Of a stretch of 64,000 nucleotides of DNA, positions 50,590 to 58,086 are shown piece by piece (within the stretch, counting starts at the first letter, position 1; each line of letters begins with the position of its first letter). Under the pieces are notes generated by a model. That model saw nothing but the letters and a program-made list of their open reading frames with translations, searched no databases and had not been told where the DNA came from. The position numbers and the translations under genes were made by a program. The stretch covers positions 1-64,000 of the forward strand of contig DBKT01000004.1 in assembly GCA_002297365.1 (NCBI GenBank), read 5' to 3'. This stretch comes from Caryophanales bacterium UBA743 (GTDB taxonomy: Bacteria; Bacillota_I; Bacilli_A; RFN20; CAG-826).

Positions 50590-51855
50590 TTAATCTAGAG
50601 AAAGGGTGATGGATTTCAATGCGAAAGAAGAATCAAACACGACAAGCAACTCATAAGTGACATTTTCCTGTTCGAAAGAGAACGATTTGTCGTCGTTTAT
50701 CTTAAAGCCAATAGAAGGCGGAACAATGAATTTATCAGCCGTGTAAGAAGAATTCTCATCCTTATCCGTTAAGCGGTAAACGTAATTTTTGTCATTGACG
50801 GTAAAACTTATTTTATATGCGTAATCCTCATTCGCATACATTTGCTGATAATCTTGGGTGATGTTCTCAAAAGTGTATTTGTTTATCAAAGAATCATTCG
50901 AATACATCTCAAGAATAGGCGTATGTGCATCCACATTCCAATATTCCTCGCTACCAAAAGAAACGCCCGGGAAAACGCTTTGTCCATAGAAATAGGAACT
51001 GCTCGTTTCGGAATGGGAAACATTGCCATCTTCCAAAGGATTGCCAAAATAGTCAGAAAGATAATCCACATCTTTTATGACATGGAGCTCTTTTAATTGA
51101 TATTCATCGTCGACCTTGTCCAGTTTTAGGGAAGAAATGTTGCTTGTGACACTGGTGACGCTTTTCGTCTTATCATAGCTATAAATCGGGTTGGCGAGGA
51201 TAGAACGCGTTGAGGAAGAATATAAAGCGGTAGTCGCCCCTTCTTCATCGCGGAAAAAATTGAAAGGGGTGGAAGAGATGGAATCGTATTTGTTCAAAAG
51301 ATAATTGTTCCATTTGTAATCAAGGGTATCTTCGTTGGCGAAATTGCCGTCAATCAATTTGTAAGAAACCCCAAATTCCTTGGCGGAAGAGGCTTTATAA
51401 AAAGTCTTCTGATATAAACCATAAGCGGTGGAAACCTTTCCTTTGGCAAGAATATCCTCAGGGTTTTTCAAAACGGCAACCATTGTTTTTGTTTCATGGG
51501 AGTCTGTTATTTTAATGCCGTTTGACGTAGTGGAAGCGGTGGCGATTTCATTGTCCACGATGATTTTGTTGGAATAAATCGCAGACACGAGGCTCGTGCT
51601 TTCTTCGGTTTTCTTAAAAGCCTTCGAACCATTTTGGGCATATAGTTTTTCGTCGTCTTCCGATGTTGTATAAGTGGATTGGATGCCAGAAAGAGACAGG
51701 ATACTTTCCAAAACGCTCTTTTTCACGAGAATCTCTTCATAATCGTTCAATGGGTTTTTATATTCATCTGCAGCCTTCCCGTCATTTTGCTCCCCTCCGC
51801 AGGATAGAAGCAAAGAGGTAACGGCTAACAATGGCAAATACTTTCTTCTTTTCAT
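50590..51855 (-). CDS. Lipoprotein of unknown function
   Basis: This 421-residue protein begins MKRRKYLPLLAVTSLLLSC, a clear lipoprotein signal (lipobox LLSC, Cys19). The rest is Ser/Thr/Asp/Tyr-rich and beta-prone with no motif I know. The ATG at 51855 is chosen because the signal begins there; the frame stays open far upstream. There is no clear ribosome site, and a TAATGT (51863-51868, minus) lies seven bases upstream, suggesting a leaderless mRNA. thiN follows 2 bases after its stop, an odd pairing with no obvious functional link. Confidence 0.75.
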   Translation of the reverse strand: MKRRKYLPLLAVTSLLLSCGGEQNDGKAADEYKNPLNDYEEILVKKSVLESILSLSGIQSTYTTSEDDEKLYAQNGSKAFKKTEESTSLVSAIYSNKIIVDNEIATASTTSNGIKITDSHETKTMVAVLKNPEDILAKGKVSTAYGLYQKTFYKASSAKEFGVSYKLIDGNFANEDTLDYKWNNYLLNKYDSISSTPFNFFRDEEGATTALYSSSTRSILANPIYSYDKTKSVTSVTSNISSLKLDKVDDEYQLKELHVIKDVDYLSDYFGNPLEDGNVSHSETSSSYFYGQSVFPGVSFGSEEYWNVDAHTPILEMYSNDSLINKYTFENITQDYQQMYANEDYAYKISFTVNDKNYVYRLTDKDENSSYTADKFIVPPSIGFKINDDKSFSFEQENVTYELLVVFDSSFALKSITLSLD

Positions 51856-51947
51856 AACACATACATTAAAGCACAAAAAAATAGTCTTGAGGAATGAAGA
51901 ATGTAAAAAAGAAAACGCCTCAATTCCTAGGAATTGGGCTTCAAAAA

Positions 51948-51956
51948 TGGTATAGT
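51948..51956 (+). promoter_or_regulatory. Extended -10 box of a probable leaderless ABC-F gene
   Basis: TGGTATAGT ends nine bases before the ATG at 51966. The leader would be about two bases, and no ribosome site is present. Confidence 0.5.
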
Positions 51957-51965
51957 GCATACGCT

Positions 51966-53498
51966 ATGGCACTTTTGGAATTAGATAACATTGAATTCAA
52001 TTACTCGGATAAAGAACTATACAAAGACGTTTGCTTGAAGCTGAATCAAGGGGAGCATTGTGTTCTTGTTGGCGCAAACGGAACGGGAAAAACCACGCTT
52101 TTGAACATCATCGTCGGGGATTTATCTCCGGATAAAGGAAAGGTTCTTTGGGAAGGCGGAACCACATTTTCTTATTTGGACCAGCAATTAAAGGTGGCCC
52201 AGAATATGCCTGTCCATCAATATCTTTATGGCGTATACGAAGATTTGTTCGAAAAGGAAATCCAAATGGAAAAACTTTATGAGCAAAGTGCTTCGGATCC
52301 CGATAATTTCGAAAAATACCTTGCAAAAGCGGAACGGATTCAAGAAGAGCTTGATGCGAAAGGCTTCTACGCTTTACAAGAAAAGGTAGGCCGTTTGACG
52401 GATGGCTTGGGATTTGACAAAAGCCATTTAGAAGCCCCGCTTATGGAACTCTCTTCCGGCCAAAGAGAAAAAGCCTATCTCGCAAAGATGCTCCTTGAAG
52501 AGAAAGACGTTCTAATCATGGACGAGCCAACAAACTTCCTTGATCAAGGGCAAGTCGCTTGGCTAGCCAAATTTTTAATGACTTATCCTAAGGCTTTCTT
52601 AGTTGTTTCCCACGACCAGGAATTTCTTCGAAAAATCGCCACCGTGGTTTTCGTTTTGGAAAATCAAACCATAACGAGATACAAAGGGGATTTCGACCAT
52701 TATCTTCTCCAGCATGAAATCGATAAGGAACAGTATAAGAAAGACTACGCCGCGCAACAAAGGTATATCAAAAAAGAAGAGGATTTCATTGCTAAGCATA
52801 TCGTCCGCGCCACTTCCGCAAAGGCCGCAAAGTCCCATCGTGCAAGATTAGCCCATTTGGATGTCATGGAAGCTCCTGGAAAGGAAGAAGGAAATGTTTT
52901 CATCAATTTCCCTTACACCCATCCCGTTGGCAAAATTCCCCTTCGCGTCGAAGAGCTTGTGATTGGCTATAGACAACCTTTACTGGATCCGATTTCTTTT
53001 GAACTCGTTGAAGGGGAGAAAATTGCCATCCTTGGGCAAAATGGCGTTGGAAAAACCACATTCTTAAAAACGATTTTAGGGGATTTGCCTGCTCTAGGAG
53101 GAAGCTTCTCTTTCTTACCAGGCATTGTCGTTAACTATTTCAACCAGGATGAAAAGATCGATTTGAATATGTCCCCTTTCGATTATATCCACGCCCATTA
53201 TCCGGATTTGAACAACACGGAAATCCGCAAGGCTTTAGGCAATTGCGGCGTCCGCAAAGAAATCGCCCTTCGTCCGATGAAAGAACTTTCGGGAGGGGAG
53301 GTCGCCAAAACGAGATTCGCCCTCATGACTTTCAAAAAGAGCAATTTCCTTGTTTTGGATGAGCCTACCAACCACCTCGATCAAAAAGCAAAAGACGCCA
53401 TTTTCGCTTCGATTGAAAGATATCCGGGCTCCGTCATAATTGTTTCTCACGAAAAAGATTTTTATGATGGCTTAGTCGACTACGAACTTCATTTTTAA
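51966..53498 (+). CDS. ABC-F family ATPase
   Basis: This 510-residue soluble protein has two ABC ATPase domains in tandem and no membrane segment. The P-loops are GANGTGKTT and GQNGVGKTT, the signatures LSSGQREKAYLAKML and LSGGEVAKTRFALM, and Walker B ends MDEPTNFLD and LDEPTNHLD. A linker of about 80 residues between them is the ribosome-facing element of the family. ABC-F proteins act on the ribosomal E site, in translation or antibiotic protection; the subtype is unclear. The ATG at 51966 is chosen because the protein family begins MALLELDNIEFNY; the upstream frame extension is not conserved-looking. Confidence 0.92.
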   Translation: MALLELDNIEFNYSDKELYKDVCLKLNQGEHCVLVGANGTGKTTLLNIIVGDLSPDKGKVLWEGGTTFSYLDQQLKVAQNMPVHQYLYGVYEDLFEKEIQMEKLYEQSASDPDNFEKYLAKAERIQEELDAKGFYALQEKVGRLTDGLGFDKSHLEAPLMELSSGQREKAYLAKMLLEEKDVLIMDEPTNFLDQGQVAWLAKFLMTYPKAFLVVSHDQEFLRKIATVVFVLENQTITRYKGDFDHYLLQHEIDKEQYKKDYAAQQRYIKKEEDFIAKHIVRATSAKAAKSHRARLAHLDVMEAPGKEEGNVFINFPYTHPVGKIPLRVEELVIGYRQPLLDPISFELVEGEKIAILGQNGVGKTTFLKTILGDLPALGGSFSFLPGIVVNYFNQDEKIDLNMSPFDYIHAHYPDLNNTEIRKALGNCGVRKEIALRPMKELSGGEVAKTRFALMTFKKSNFLVLDEPTNHLDQKAKDAIFASIERYPGSVIIVSHEKDFYDGLVDYELHF

Positions 53499-54013
53499 GG
53501 AAGACGCTTGATTTCCTTGAAACGAAGCACCAAGAACCAAAAACGAAATAATGGTGTTTTTCTCCAATATTCGTATCCTAAAAGATCGCTGTTATATATG
53601 GCGGCCGTTTTACGATAGTTCGCATCCAAATCGTTCAGAATATCAAAATATTCTTGGAATTCCTCGCTTTTTCCGTACTCGTTATTATTGGCGAACAAAA
53701 CGAGTCTTTTTTGCAAGGAAGAAAGCAAATTTAAGCAATTCTCGATTTCTTTTGGCTGGAGCTTATTTATCTTTAGCCAGCGAACTTGAGTCGCTTCTTC
53801 TTTCGTGGATTCGTCTTTGATGTCTTTTTCCATCAAGGCAAGCATCGAAAGCAAGACGTCCTTCTTCTCCGATATCAAAAGGGAGATGGCCAACGTGCGT
53901 TTTTTCAATCTCGAGCGGAAGGTAATCAGCGATTCTAAAGCGTAGAAAAAGATAAATACGTATATGACGAGAATTATCGAGATTACATATAGCAAAACCT
54001 GCCACCATTCCAT
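53495..54013 (-). CDS. LemA-like membrane protein
   Basis: This 172-residue protein has one N-terminal membrane segment (about residues 5-25) and a helical remainder. FYALESLITFRSRLKKRTLAISLLISEKKDVL and the C-terminal NYRKTAAIYNSDLLGYEYWRKTPLFRFWFLVLRFKEIK follow the LemA layout (YNxLVxLxxxV near the membrane, YN pair and FG/KP-type end), but identity is weak. LemA function is not established. Its end overlaps the convergent ABC-F gene by 4 bases. Confidence 0.5.
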   Translation of the reverse strand: MEWWQVLLYVISIILVIYVFIFFYALESLITFRSRLKKRTLAISLLISEKKDVLLSMLALMEKDIKDESTKEEATQVRWLKINKLQPKEIENCLNLLSSLQKRLVLFANNNEYGKSEEFQEYFDILNDLDANYRKTAAIYNSDLLGYEYWRKTPLFRFWFLVLRFKEIKRLP

Positions 54014-54093
54014 GCTACTAGTTTATTTTTTCTACCCAAAAAAGGCAAATTTCTTTAAAAACAAGCTTAAAAACTCGTATTCATCGAAAGAAT

Positions 54094-54122
54094 TTGACCT
54101 TTTTCTAGAAGTGCCTTAAACT
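54094..54122 (+). promoter_or_regulatory. Promoter of the HAD-ispD-S1-pgi unit
   Basis: TTGACC (54094-54099) and TAAACT (54117-54122) are separated by 17 bases; the leader is about 21 bases. Confidence 0.7.
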
Positions 54123-54149
54123 AAGGTCACTCATAAGAGTGAAGTTATT

Positions 54150-54983
54150 ATGAAAAAACCGATTGTTGCCATTCTCTATGATTTCGATTCCACCTTAGCC
54201 AAAAGCGATATGCAAAATTTTGGGTTCATCCCCGCTTTGGGCTTAACTCCCGAACAATTCTGGGCTAAGACGGGAGATTTTTGTGAGAAAAGCGGGATGG
54301 AAAGGACCCTCGGCTATCTTTACGTCATGCTTAGAAGCTGCGAAGAAAAAGGCATCAACATGACAAAGGAATGGCTCCAAGAACAAGGCAAAAAAATCGA
54401 ATATTGGCCAGGTGTCATCGACTGGTTCGAGCGCATTAATGAATTCGGCAAAGAAAATGGCTTGAAAGTGGAGCATTATCTGGTTTCCTCAGGCAATAAA
54501 GAAATCATTGAAGGCTGCTCTATCGCAAAGGAGTTCAATGTCATTTACGGTTGCGAGTTCTATTATGACGAAACGGGGAAGGCCGTATGGCCAAAGCTTG
54601 CCATTAATTTCACTCAGAAAACCCAATATTTCTATCGCGTCTCCAAAGGCGCCGTCGATGCGACTGATGATAAGGGCGTGAATGAGAAAACCCACGAACG
54701 TCGCGTTCCTTACACCAATATGGTTTATATCGGAGATGGCATGACGGATATTCCAGCGATGATCGTGGCTAAAAATTCAGGCGGAAAATCGATTGCCGTT
54801 TATCCCAAAGGGAAAGAAGACCGTGTTGCCGAGCTTTATCAAGATGGGCGCGTGAATTACGTTTGTCCTGCGGATTATCGCCCTGGAAAAGAGCTTGATA
54901 AGATTATGCATCTCATCATTCAAGGCATTGCCATCAACGAAAATCTAGCGAAGCGCGAGAATCCGAATTCCGCCATGGATTAA
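54150..54983 (+). CDS. HAD superfamily phosphatase (phosphoserine-phosphatase-like)
   Basis: This 277-residue protein has YDFDSTLAKSD as the nucleophile motif (D11 and D13), LVSSGNKEII as motif II and YIGDGMTDIPAM as motif IV, with a helical cap inserted after motif I. That layout is close to SerB-type phosphatases, but the substrate is open. It heads a unit with ispD 4 bases downstream; no clear link to isoprenoid synthesis is known for this HAD. Confidence 0.85.
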   Translation: MKKPIVAILYDFDSTLAKSDMQNFGFIPALGLTPEQFWAKTGDFCEKSGMERTLGYLYVMLRSCEEKGINMTKEWLQEQGKKIEYWPGVIDWFERINEFGKENGLKVEHYLVSSGNKEIIEGCSIAKEFNVIYGCEFYYDETGKAVWPKLAINFTQKTQYFYRVSKGAVDATDDKGVNEKTHERRVPYTNMVYIGDGMTDIPAMIVAKNSGGKSIAVYPKGKEDRVAELYQDGRVNYVCPADYRPGKELDKIMHLIIQGIAINENLAKRENPNSAMD

Positions 54984-54987
54984 TCTT

Positions 54988-55692
54988 ATGAATTTTGAAG
55001 AAGAGAAAAATATCGCCGTCATTCTCATGGCTGGAAAAGGGGAACGCTTTTCTTTCCTCTCTCCCAAGCAATACCTTTTCATCGGCTCAAAAGAGCTATT
55101 CCTTTACGCGACAGAGCCTTTTCTCGCTTGCCCTTTGATTGACTTCTTGCTTTTTGTTGTTCCCCCTTCTTTTGAAAAAAAGACGGAGGAGATCCTCGCA
55201 AAAAACAATATCTCCAAAGAGCATGCCGTTATCTCAGGCTCTTTCTCCCGCGAAGAATCCTCCTACCAAGCCATACGATATCTGAAAGAGAAGAAAACGA
55301 ATCCTTTCTCGACGATCTCCTTTCAAGATGCAGATCGCCCTTTCGTGGACGAGAAAATCATTTCGGAAAATATTTACTCCGCGAAAGAATTCTCTGCGGT
55401 TGTCACCGCTTTCCCAGTCACCGACTCCTTGGCTTTATCCGAAGATGGCTGCGCTTTATCTTCTTATCTTCCTCGGGAGAAAATGTATTGCTTGCAAACT
55501 CCTCAGACTTTTTCTTTCTCTTTGCTTGACAAAGCCTTTTCAGAAGCAAAAAAGCCTTTGAGGAATTATACTGATGAGGGTTCTTTGGTTTTGGATGTTC
55601 TTGGGAAAAAGCCCCGCATCCTTCTTGGAAAGAAAAAGAACGTTAAAATCACCTATCCGGAAGACATCGCTGCCTTTGAGGAGAAAATATGA
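54988..55692 (+). CDS. ispD: 2-C-methyl-D-erythritol 4-phosphate cytidylyltransferase
   Basis: IspD joins MEP and CTP to CDP-methylerythritol. The nucleotide loop VILMAGKGERFSFLSPKQYLFIGSKEL, the FQDADRPFVDEKII metal site and QTPQTFSFSLLDKAF are diagnostic. The length of 234 is normal. The IspF partner is at 40237-40710. It overlaps the S1 gene by 4 bases (ATGA). A ribitol-5-phosphate cytidylyltransferase (TarI) is the nearest alternative; the presence of IspF favours IspD. Confidence 0.85.
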   Translation: MNFEEEKNIAVILMAGKGERFSFLSPKQYLFIGSKELFLYATEPFLACPLIDFLLFVVPPSFEKKTEEILAKNNISKEHAVISGSFSREESSYQAIRYLKEKKTNPFSTISFQDADRPFVDEKIISENIYSAKEFSAVVTAFPVTDSLALSEDGCALSSYLPREKMYCLQTPQTFSFSLLDKAFSEAKKPLRNYTDEGSLVLDVLGKKPRILLGKKKNVKITYPEDIAAFEEKI

Positions 55693-56045
55693 AAATTGAA
55701 GTAGGGGACATTTTAGAAGGAACCGTCATCAAGGTATATCCTCGTTACGCTATCCTTCTTTTTGATGAAAATGTTACGGGATTGCTGCATATAAGCGAAG
55801 TGTCCAACCATTATATCCATTCTTTCACGGATTTTGTGAAAGTGGGGAATATCTACAAAGTCAAAGTGATTTCATACGACGAAAAAGGACCTTCCATGCG
55901 CGTGTCTTTACGAGCTTTGAACACCTTCGAAAAGAGGGAATCTATTGCGCACTATAGCGTAAAAGAAGACAATATTTCATGTCAGGTTCTAAAAGAACGC
56001 CTTCCGGAATGGATCAAGGAAGAGAATGAGGAAAAGGATTTATAG
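55689..56045 (+). CDS. S1 RNA-binding domain protein (YugI/CvfD-like)
   Basis: This 118-residue protein is a single S1 domain (residues 1-75: MKIEVGDILEGTVIKVYPRYAILLF, LLHISEVS, VKVGNIYKVKVISYDEKGPSMRVSLRAL) with a short tail. Such proteins bind the ribosome and are linked to stress and cold response in Bacillus. The gene lies directly before pgi, as yugI does near pgi in B. subtilis. Confidence 0.9.
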   Translation: MKIEVGDILEGTVIKVYPRYAILLFDENVTGLLHISEVSNHYIHSFTDFVKVGNIYKVKVISYDEKGPSMRVSLRALNTFEKRESIAHYSVKEDNISCQVLKERLPEWIKEENEEKDL

Positions 56046-56047
56046 CC

Positions 56048-57334
56048 ATGATTATCGAGACAAAGACCGACCATTTAGTCAACCATGTTGATTTCGCAAA
56101 GTATCAAGCTAAGGTAAACGAGATTAATGACATGATTAACAATCGCACTGGCGAGGGGAACGAATTCCTCGGCTGGCTTGATTGGCCTGTCAATTACGAC
56201 AGAGAAGAACTTGCTAAAATCAAGAAAGACGCTGAGTATATCCGTGAGAATTACGATATTCTTGTCGTTTGCGGAATCGGCGGTTCTTATTTGGGGGCGA
56301 GAGCGGCAATCGAAGCGATTAAGGGCACTTTCCGCAACAACACCCCTGAAATCATCTATTTAGGGCAAAGCCTTGATCCAACCTACATCCAAGAAAGCAT
56401 TGAATATCTTCAAGATAAGAAATTTGCCGTAAACGTTATTTCCAAATCCGGCACGACCACCGAAACGAGCGTTTCTTTTCGCCTTTTAAGGGAGCTTCTT
56501 GAAAAGAGGGATGGCATCGAAGCGGCTAGAAAAGCGATTTTCGCCACGACCGATAAAGCAAAAGGCGCTTTGTTTACCTTATCTAAGCAAGAAGGCTATG
56601 AGATGTTTGTCATCCCAGATGATATCGGTGGGAGGTATAGCGTTCAAACGGCCGTCGGTCTTCTTCCCATCGCTGTCGCCGGCATCGATCCAGAAGAAAT
56701 CCTTAAAGGCTCTGCTCAAGCGCGTTTGGACACGATGAATCCATCTTTGGAAAAAAATGAGGCATATAAATACGCCGTCATTCGCCATGTCCTCTACAAA
56801 GAATATAAAAAAACCGCCGAATTCTTTATCACCTACGTTCCTTCTTTCGTGCAATTAGGCGAATGGTGGAAACAACTTTTTGGCGAATCGGAAGGAAAGG
56901 ATGGCAAAGGCCTTCTTCCTGATTCCGCCACCTTTACCACCGATCTTCACTCTTTAGGGCAATTCATCCAGCAAGGAAGCCATTGCTTCTTTGAAACGAC
57001 CCTTCATTTGACGCACCATCGCCATTGGATCAAAGTCCCTCACGACGAGCAAAATCTCGACAATCTTAATTTCCTCGAAGGAATGGGACTTGGCAGCATT
57101 CAAGACAAAGCCTTCGAAGGAACCTTGGAAGCCCATACTAAAGACGGTCATAACGACAATGTCGTTCTTGAGTTAGAGAGAATGGATCCGTTCCATTTGG
57201 GCTATCTCTTCTATTGGTTTGAGAAAGCTTGCGCAATGAGCGCCTACCTCAATGGCGTTAATCCATTTAATCAGCCAGGCGTCGAAATCTATAAGCACAA
57301 TATGTTCCATCTCTTAGGAAAACCGGGATATTGA
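56048..57334 (+). CDS. pgi: Glucose-6-phosphate isomerase
   Basis: Pgi interconverts glucose-6-phosphate and fructose-6-phosphate in glycolysis. GIGGSYLGARAAIEA, ISKSGTTTETSVSFRLLRE, GGRYSVQTAVGLLPIAVAG and QPGVEIYKHNMF are diagnostic. The length of 428 is slightly short of the usual 445-450. It ends the HAD-ispD-S1-pgi unit with a strong terminator. Confidence 0.98.
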   Translation: MIIETKTDHLVNHVDFAKYQAKVNEINDMINNRTGEGNEFLGWLDWPVNYDREELAKIKKDAEYIRENYDILVVCGIGGSYLGARAAIEAIKGTFRNNTPEIIYLGQSLDPTYIQESIEYLQDKKFAVNVISKSGTTTETSVSFRLLRELLEKRDGIEAARKAIFATTDKAKGALFTLSKQEGYEMFVIPDDIGGRYSVQTAVGLLPIAVAGIDPEEILKGSAQARLDTMNPSLEKNEAYKYAVIRHVLYKEYKKTAEFFITYVPSFVQLGEWWKQLFGESEGKDGKGLLPDSATFTTDLHSLGQFIQQGSHCFFETTLHLTHHRHWIKVPHDEQNLDNLNFLEGMGLGSIQDKAFEGTLEAHTKDGHNDNVVLELERMDPFHLGYLFYWFEKACAMSAYLNGVNPFNQPGVEIYKHNMFHLLGKPGY

Positions 57335-57350
57335 TTTAACGGCTTCTTAG

Positions 57351-57371
57351 GGGCTCTTCGGAGCCCTTTTT
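57351..57371 (+). terminator. Terminator after pgi
   Basis: GGGCTC (57351-57356) pairs with GAGCCC (57361-57366) around TTCG, followed by five T. Confidence 0.9.
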
Positions 57372-57467
57372 CGTTGGTCTTAGGGAAATATCATTCCGCC
57401 TAAAAGGATTTAAAATATGGTATCTTTTGGCCCTTTTGAGAAAAATTAAAAATCGTTCGATTATTAA

Positions 57468-57496
57468 TTGACGAGGTTAGGGGTATTGGGTAGAAT
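57468..57496 (+). promoter_or_regulatory. Promoter of the tRNA cluster
   Basis: TTGACG (57468-57473) and TAGAAT (57491-57496) are 17 bases apart, just before five tRNA genes. Confidence 0.75.
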
Positions 57497-57525
57497 AATA
57501 CACGCACGTTTCGGCGAGCACCCGT

Positions 57526-57600
57526 GGATGCTTAGCTCAGCGGGAGAGCATCGCCCTTACAAGGCGGGGGTCGCAGGTTCGAACCCTGTAGCATCCACCA
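57526..57600 (+). tRNA. tRNA-Val (UAC)
   Basis: This 75-base cloverleaf has anticodon loop CTTACAA and encoded CCA. It is first in a five-gene cluster. Confidence 0.97.
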
Positions 57601-57630
57601 TCTTGCAATAAACGTGTGAAATCATTACTT

Positions 57631-57714
57631 GGGCGAATAGCGAAGTGGCCAAACGCGGCTGACTGTAAATCAGCTCCTTCGGGTTCGGTGGTTCAAATCC
57701 ATCTTCGCCCACCA
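57631..57714 (+). tRNA. tRNA-Tyr (GUA)
   Basis: This 84-base tRNA has a long variable arm, anticodon GUA and encoded CCA. Confidence 0.97.
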
Positions 57715-57725
57715 TCTTTGGTTCT

Positions 57726-57800
57726 TGGGGTGTAGCCAAGCGGTAAGGCAACAGACTTTGACTCTGTCATACACTGGTCCGATCCCAGTCACCCCAGCCA
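57726..57800 (+). tRNA. tRNA-Gln (UUG)
   Basis: This 75-base tRNA has acceptor start TGGGGTG, anticodon loop CTTTGAC and encoded CCA. Confidence 0.96.
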
Positions 57801-57809
57801 ACTCAATTT

Positions 57810-57884
57810 CCTCCGTTAGCTCAGTGGTAGAGCACTTGACTTTTAATCAAGGGGTCGAGAGTTCAAGTCTCTCACGGGGGACCA
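57810..57884 (+). tRNA. tRNA-Lys (UUU)
   Basis: This 75-base tRNA has acceptor pairing CCTCCGT with ACGGGGG, anticodon loop CTTTTAA and encoded CCA. Confidence 0.96.
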
Positions 57885-57892
57885 ACCTTCGT

Positions 57893-57979
57893 GCCCGAGT
57901 GGCGAAATGGTAGACGCAAAGGACTTAAAATCCTTCGGGCGAATAACCCATGCCGGTTCGACTCCGGCCTCGGGCACCA
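57893..57979 (+). tRNA. tRNA-Leu (UAA)
   Basis: This 87-base tRNA has a long variable arm, anticodon UAA and encoded CCA. Confidence 0.97.
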
Positions 57980-57992
57980 GAATTGCATCTAT

Positions 57993-58021
57993 GTCTGATA
58001 TGAAATATCGGACTTTTTTTA
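57993..58021 (+). terminator. Terminator of the tRNA cluster
   Basis: A 9-bp stem (57993-58001 with 58005-58013, loop GAA) is followed by a T-tract. Confidence 0.9.
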
Positions 58022-58050
58022 TTAAAAAATGTAAATTTTTATTTAATTTT

Positions 58051-58079
58051 TTGAAATGCGTTCTCTAACGTGTTAATAA
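58051..58079 (+). promoter_or_regulatory. Promoter of the repeat-protein gene, leaderless placement
   Basis: TTGAAA (58051-58056) and TAATAA (58074-58079) are 17 bases apart with a TGT extension. The -10 box ends seven bases before the ATG at 58087, and no ribosome site is present. Confidence 0.65.
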
Positions 58080-58086
58080 TTAAGCC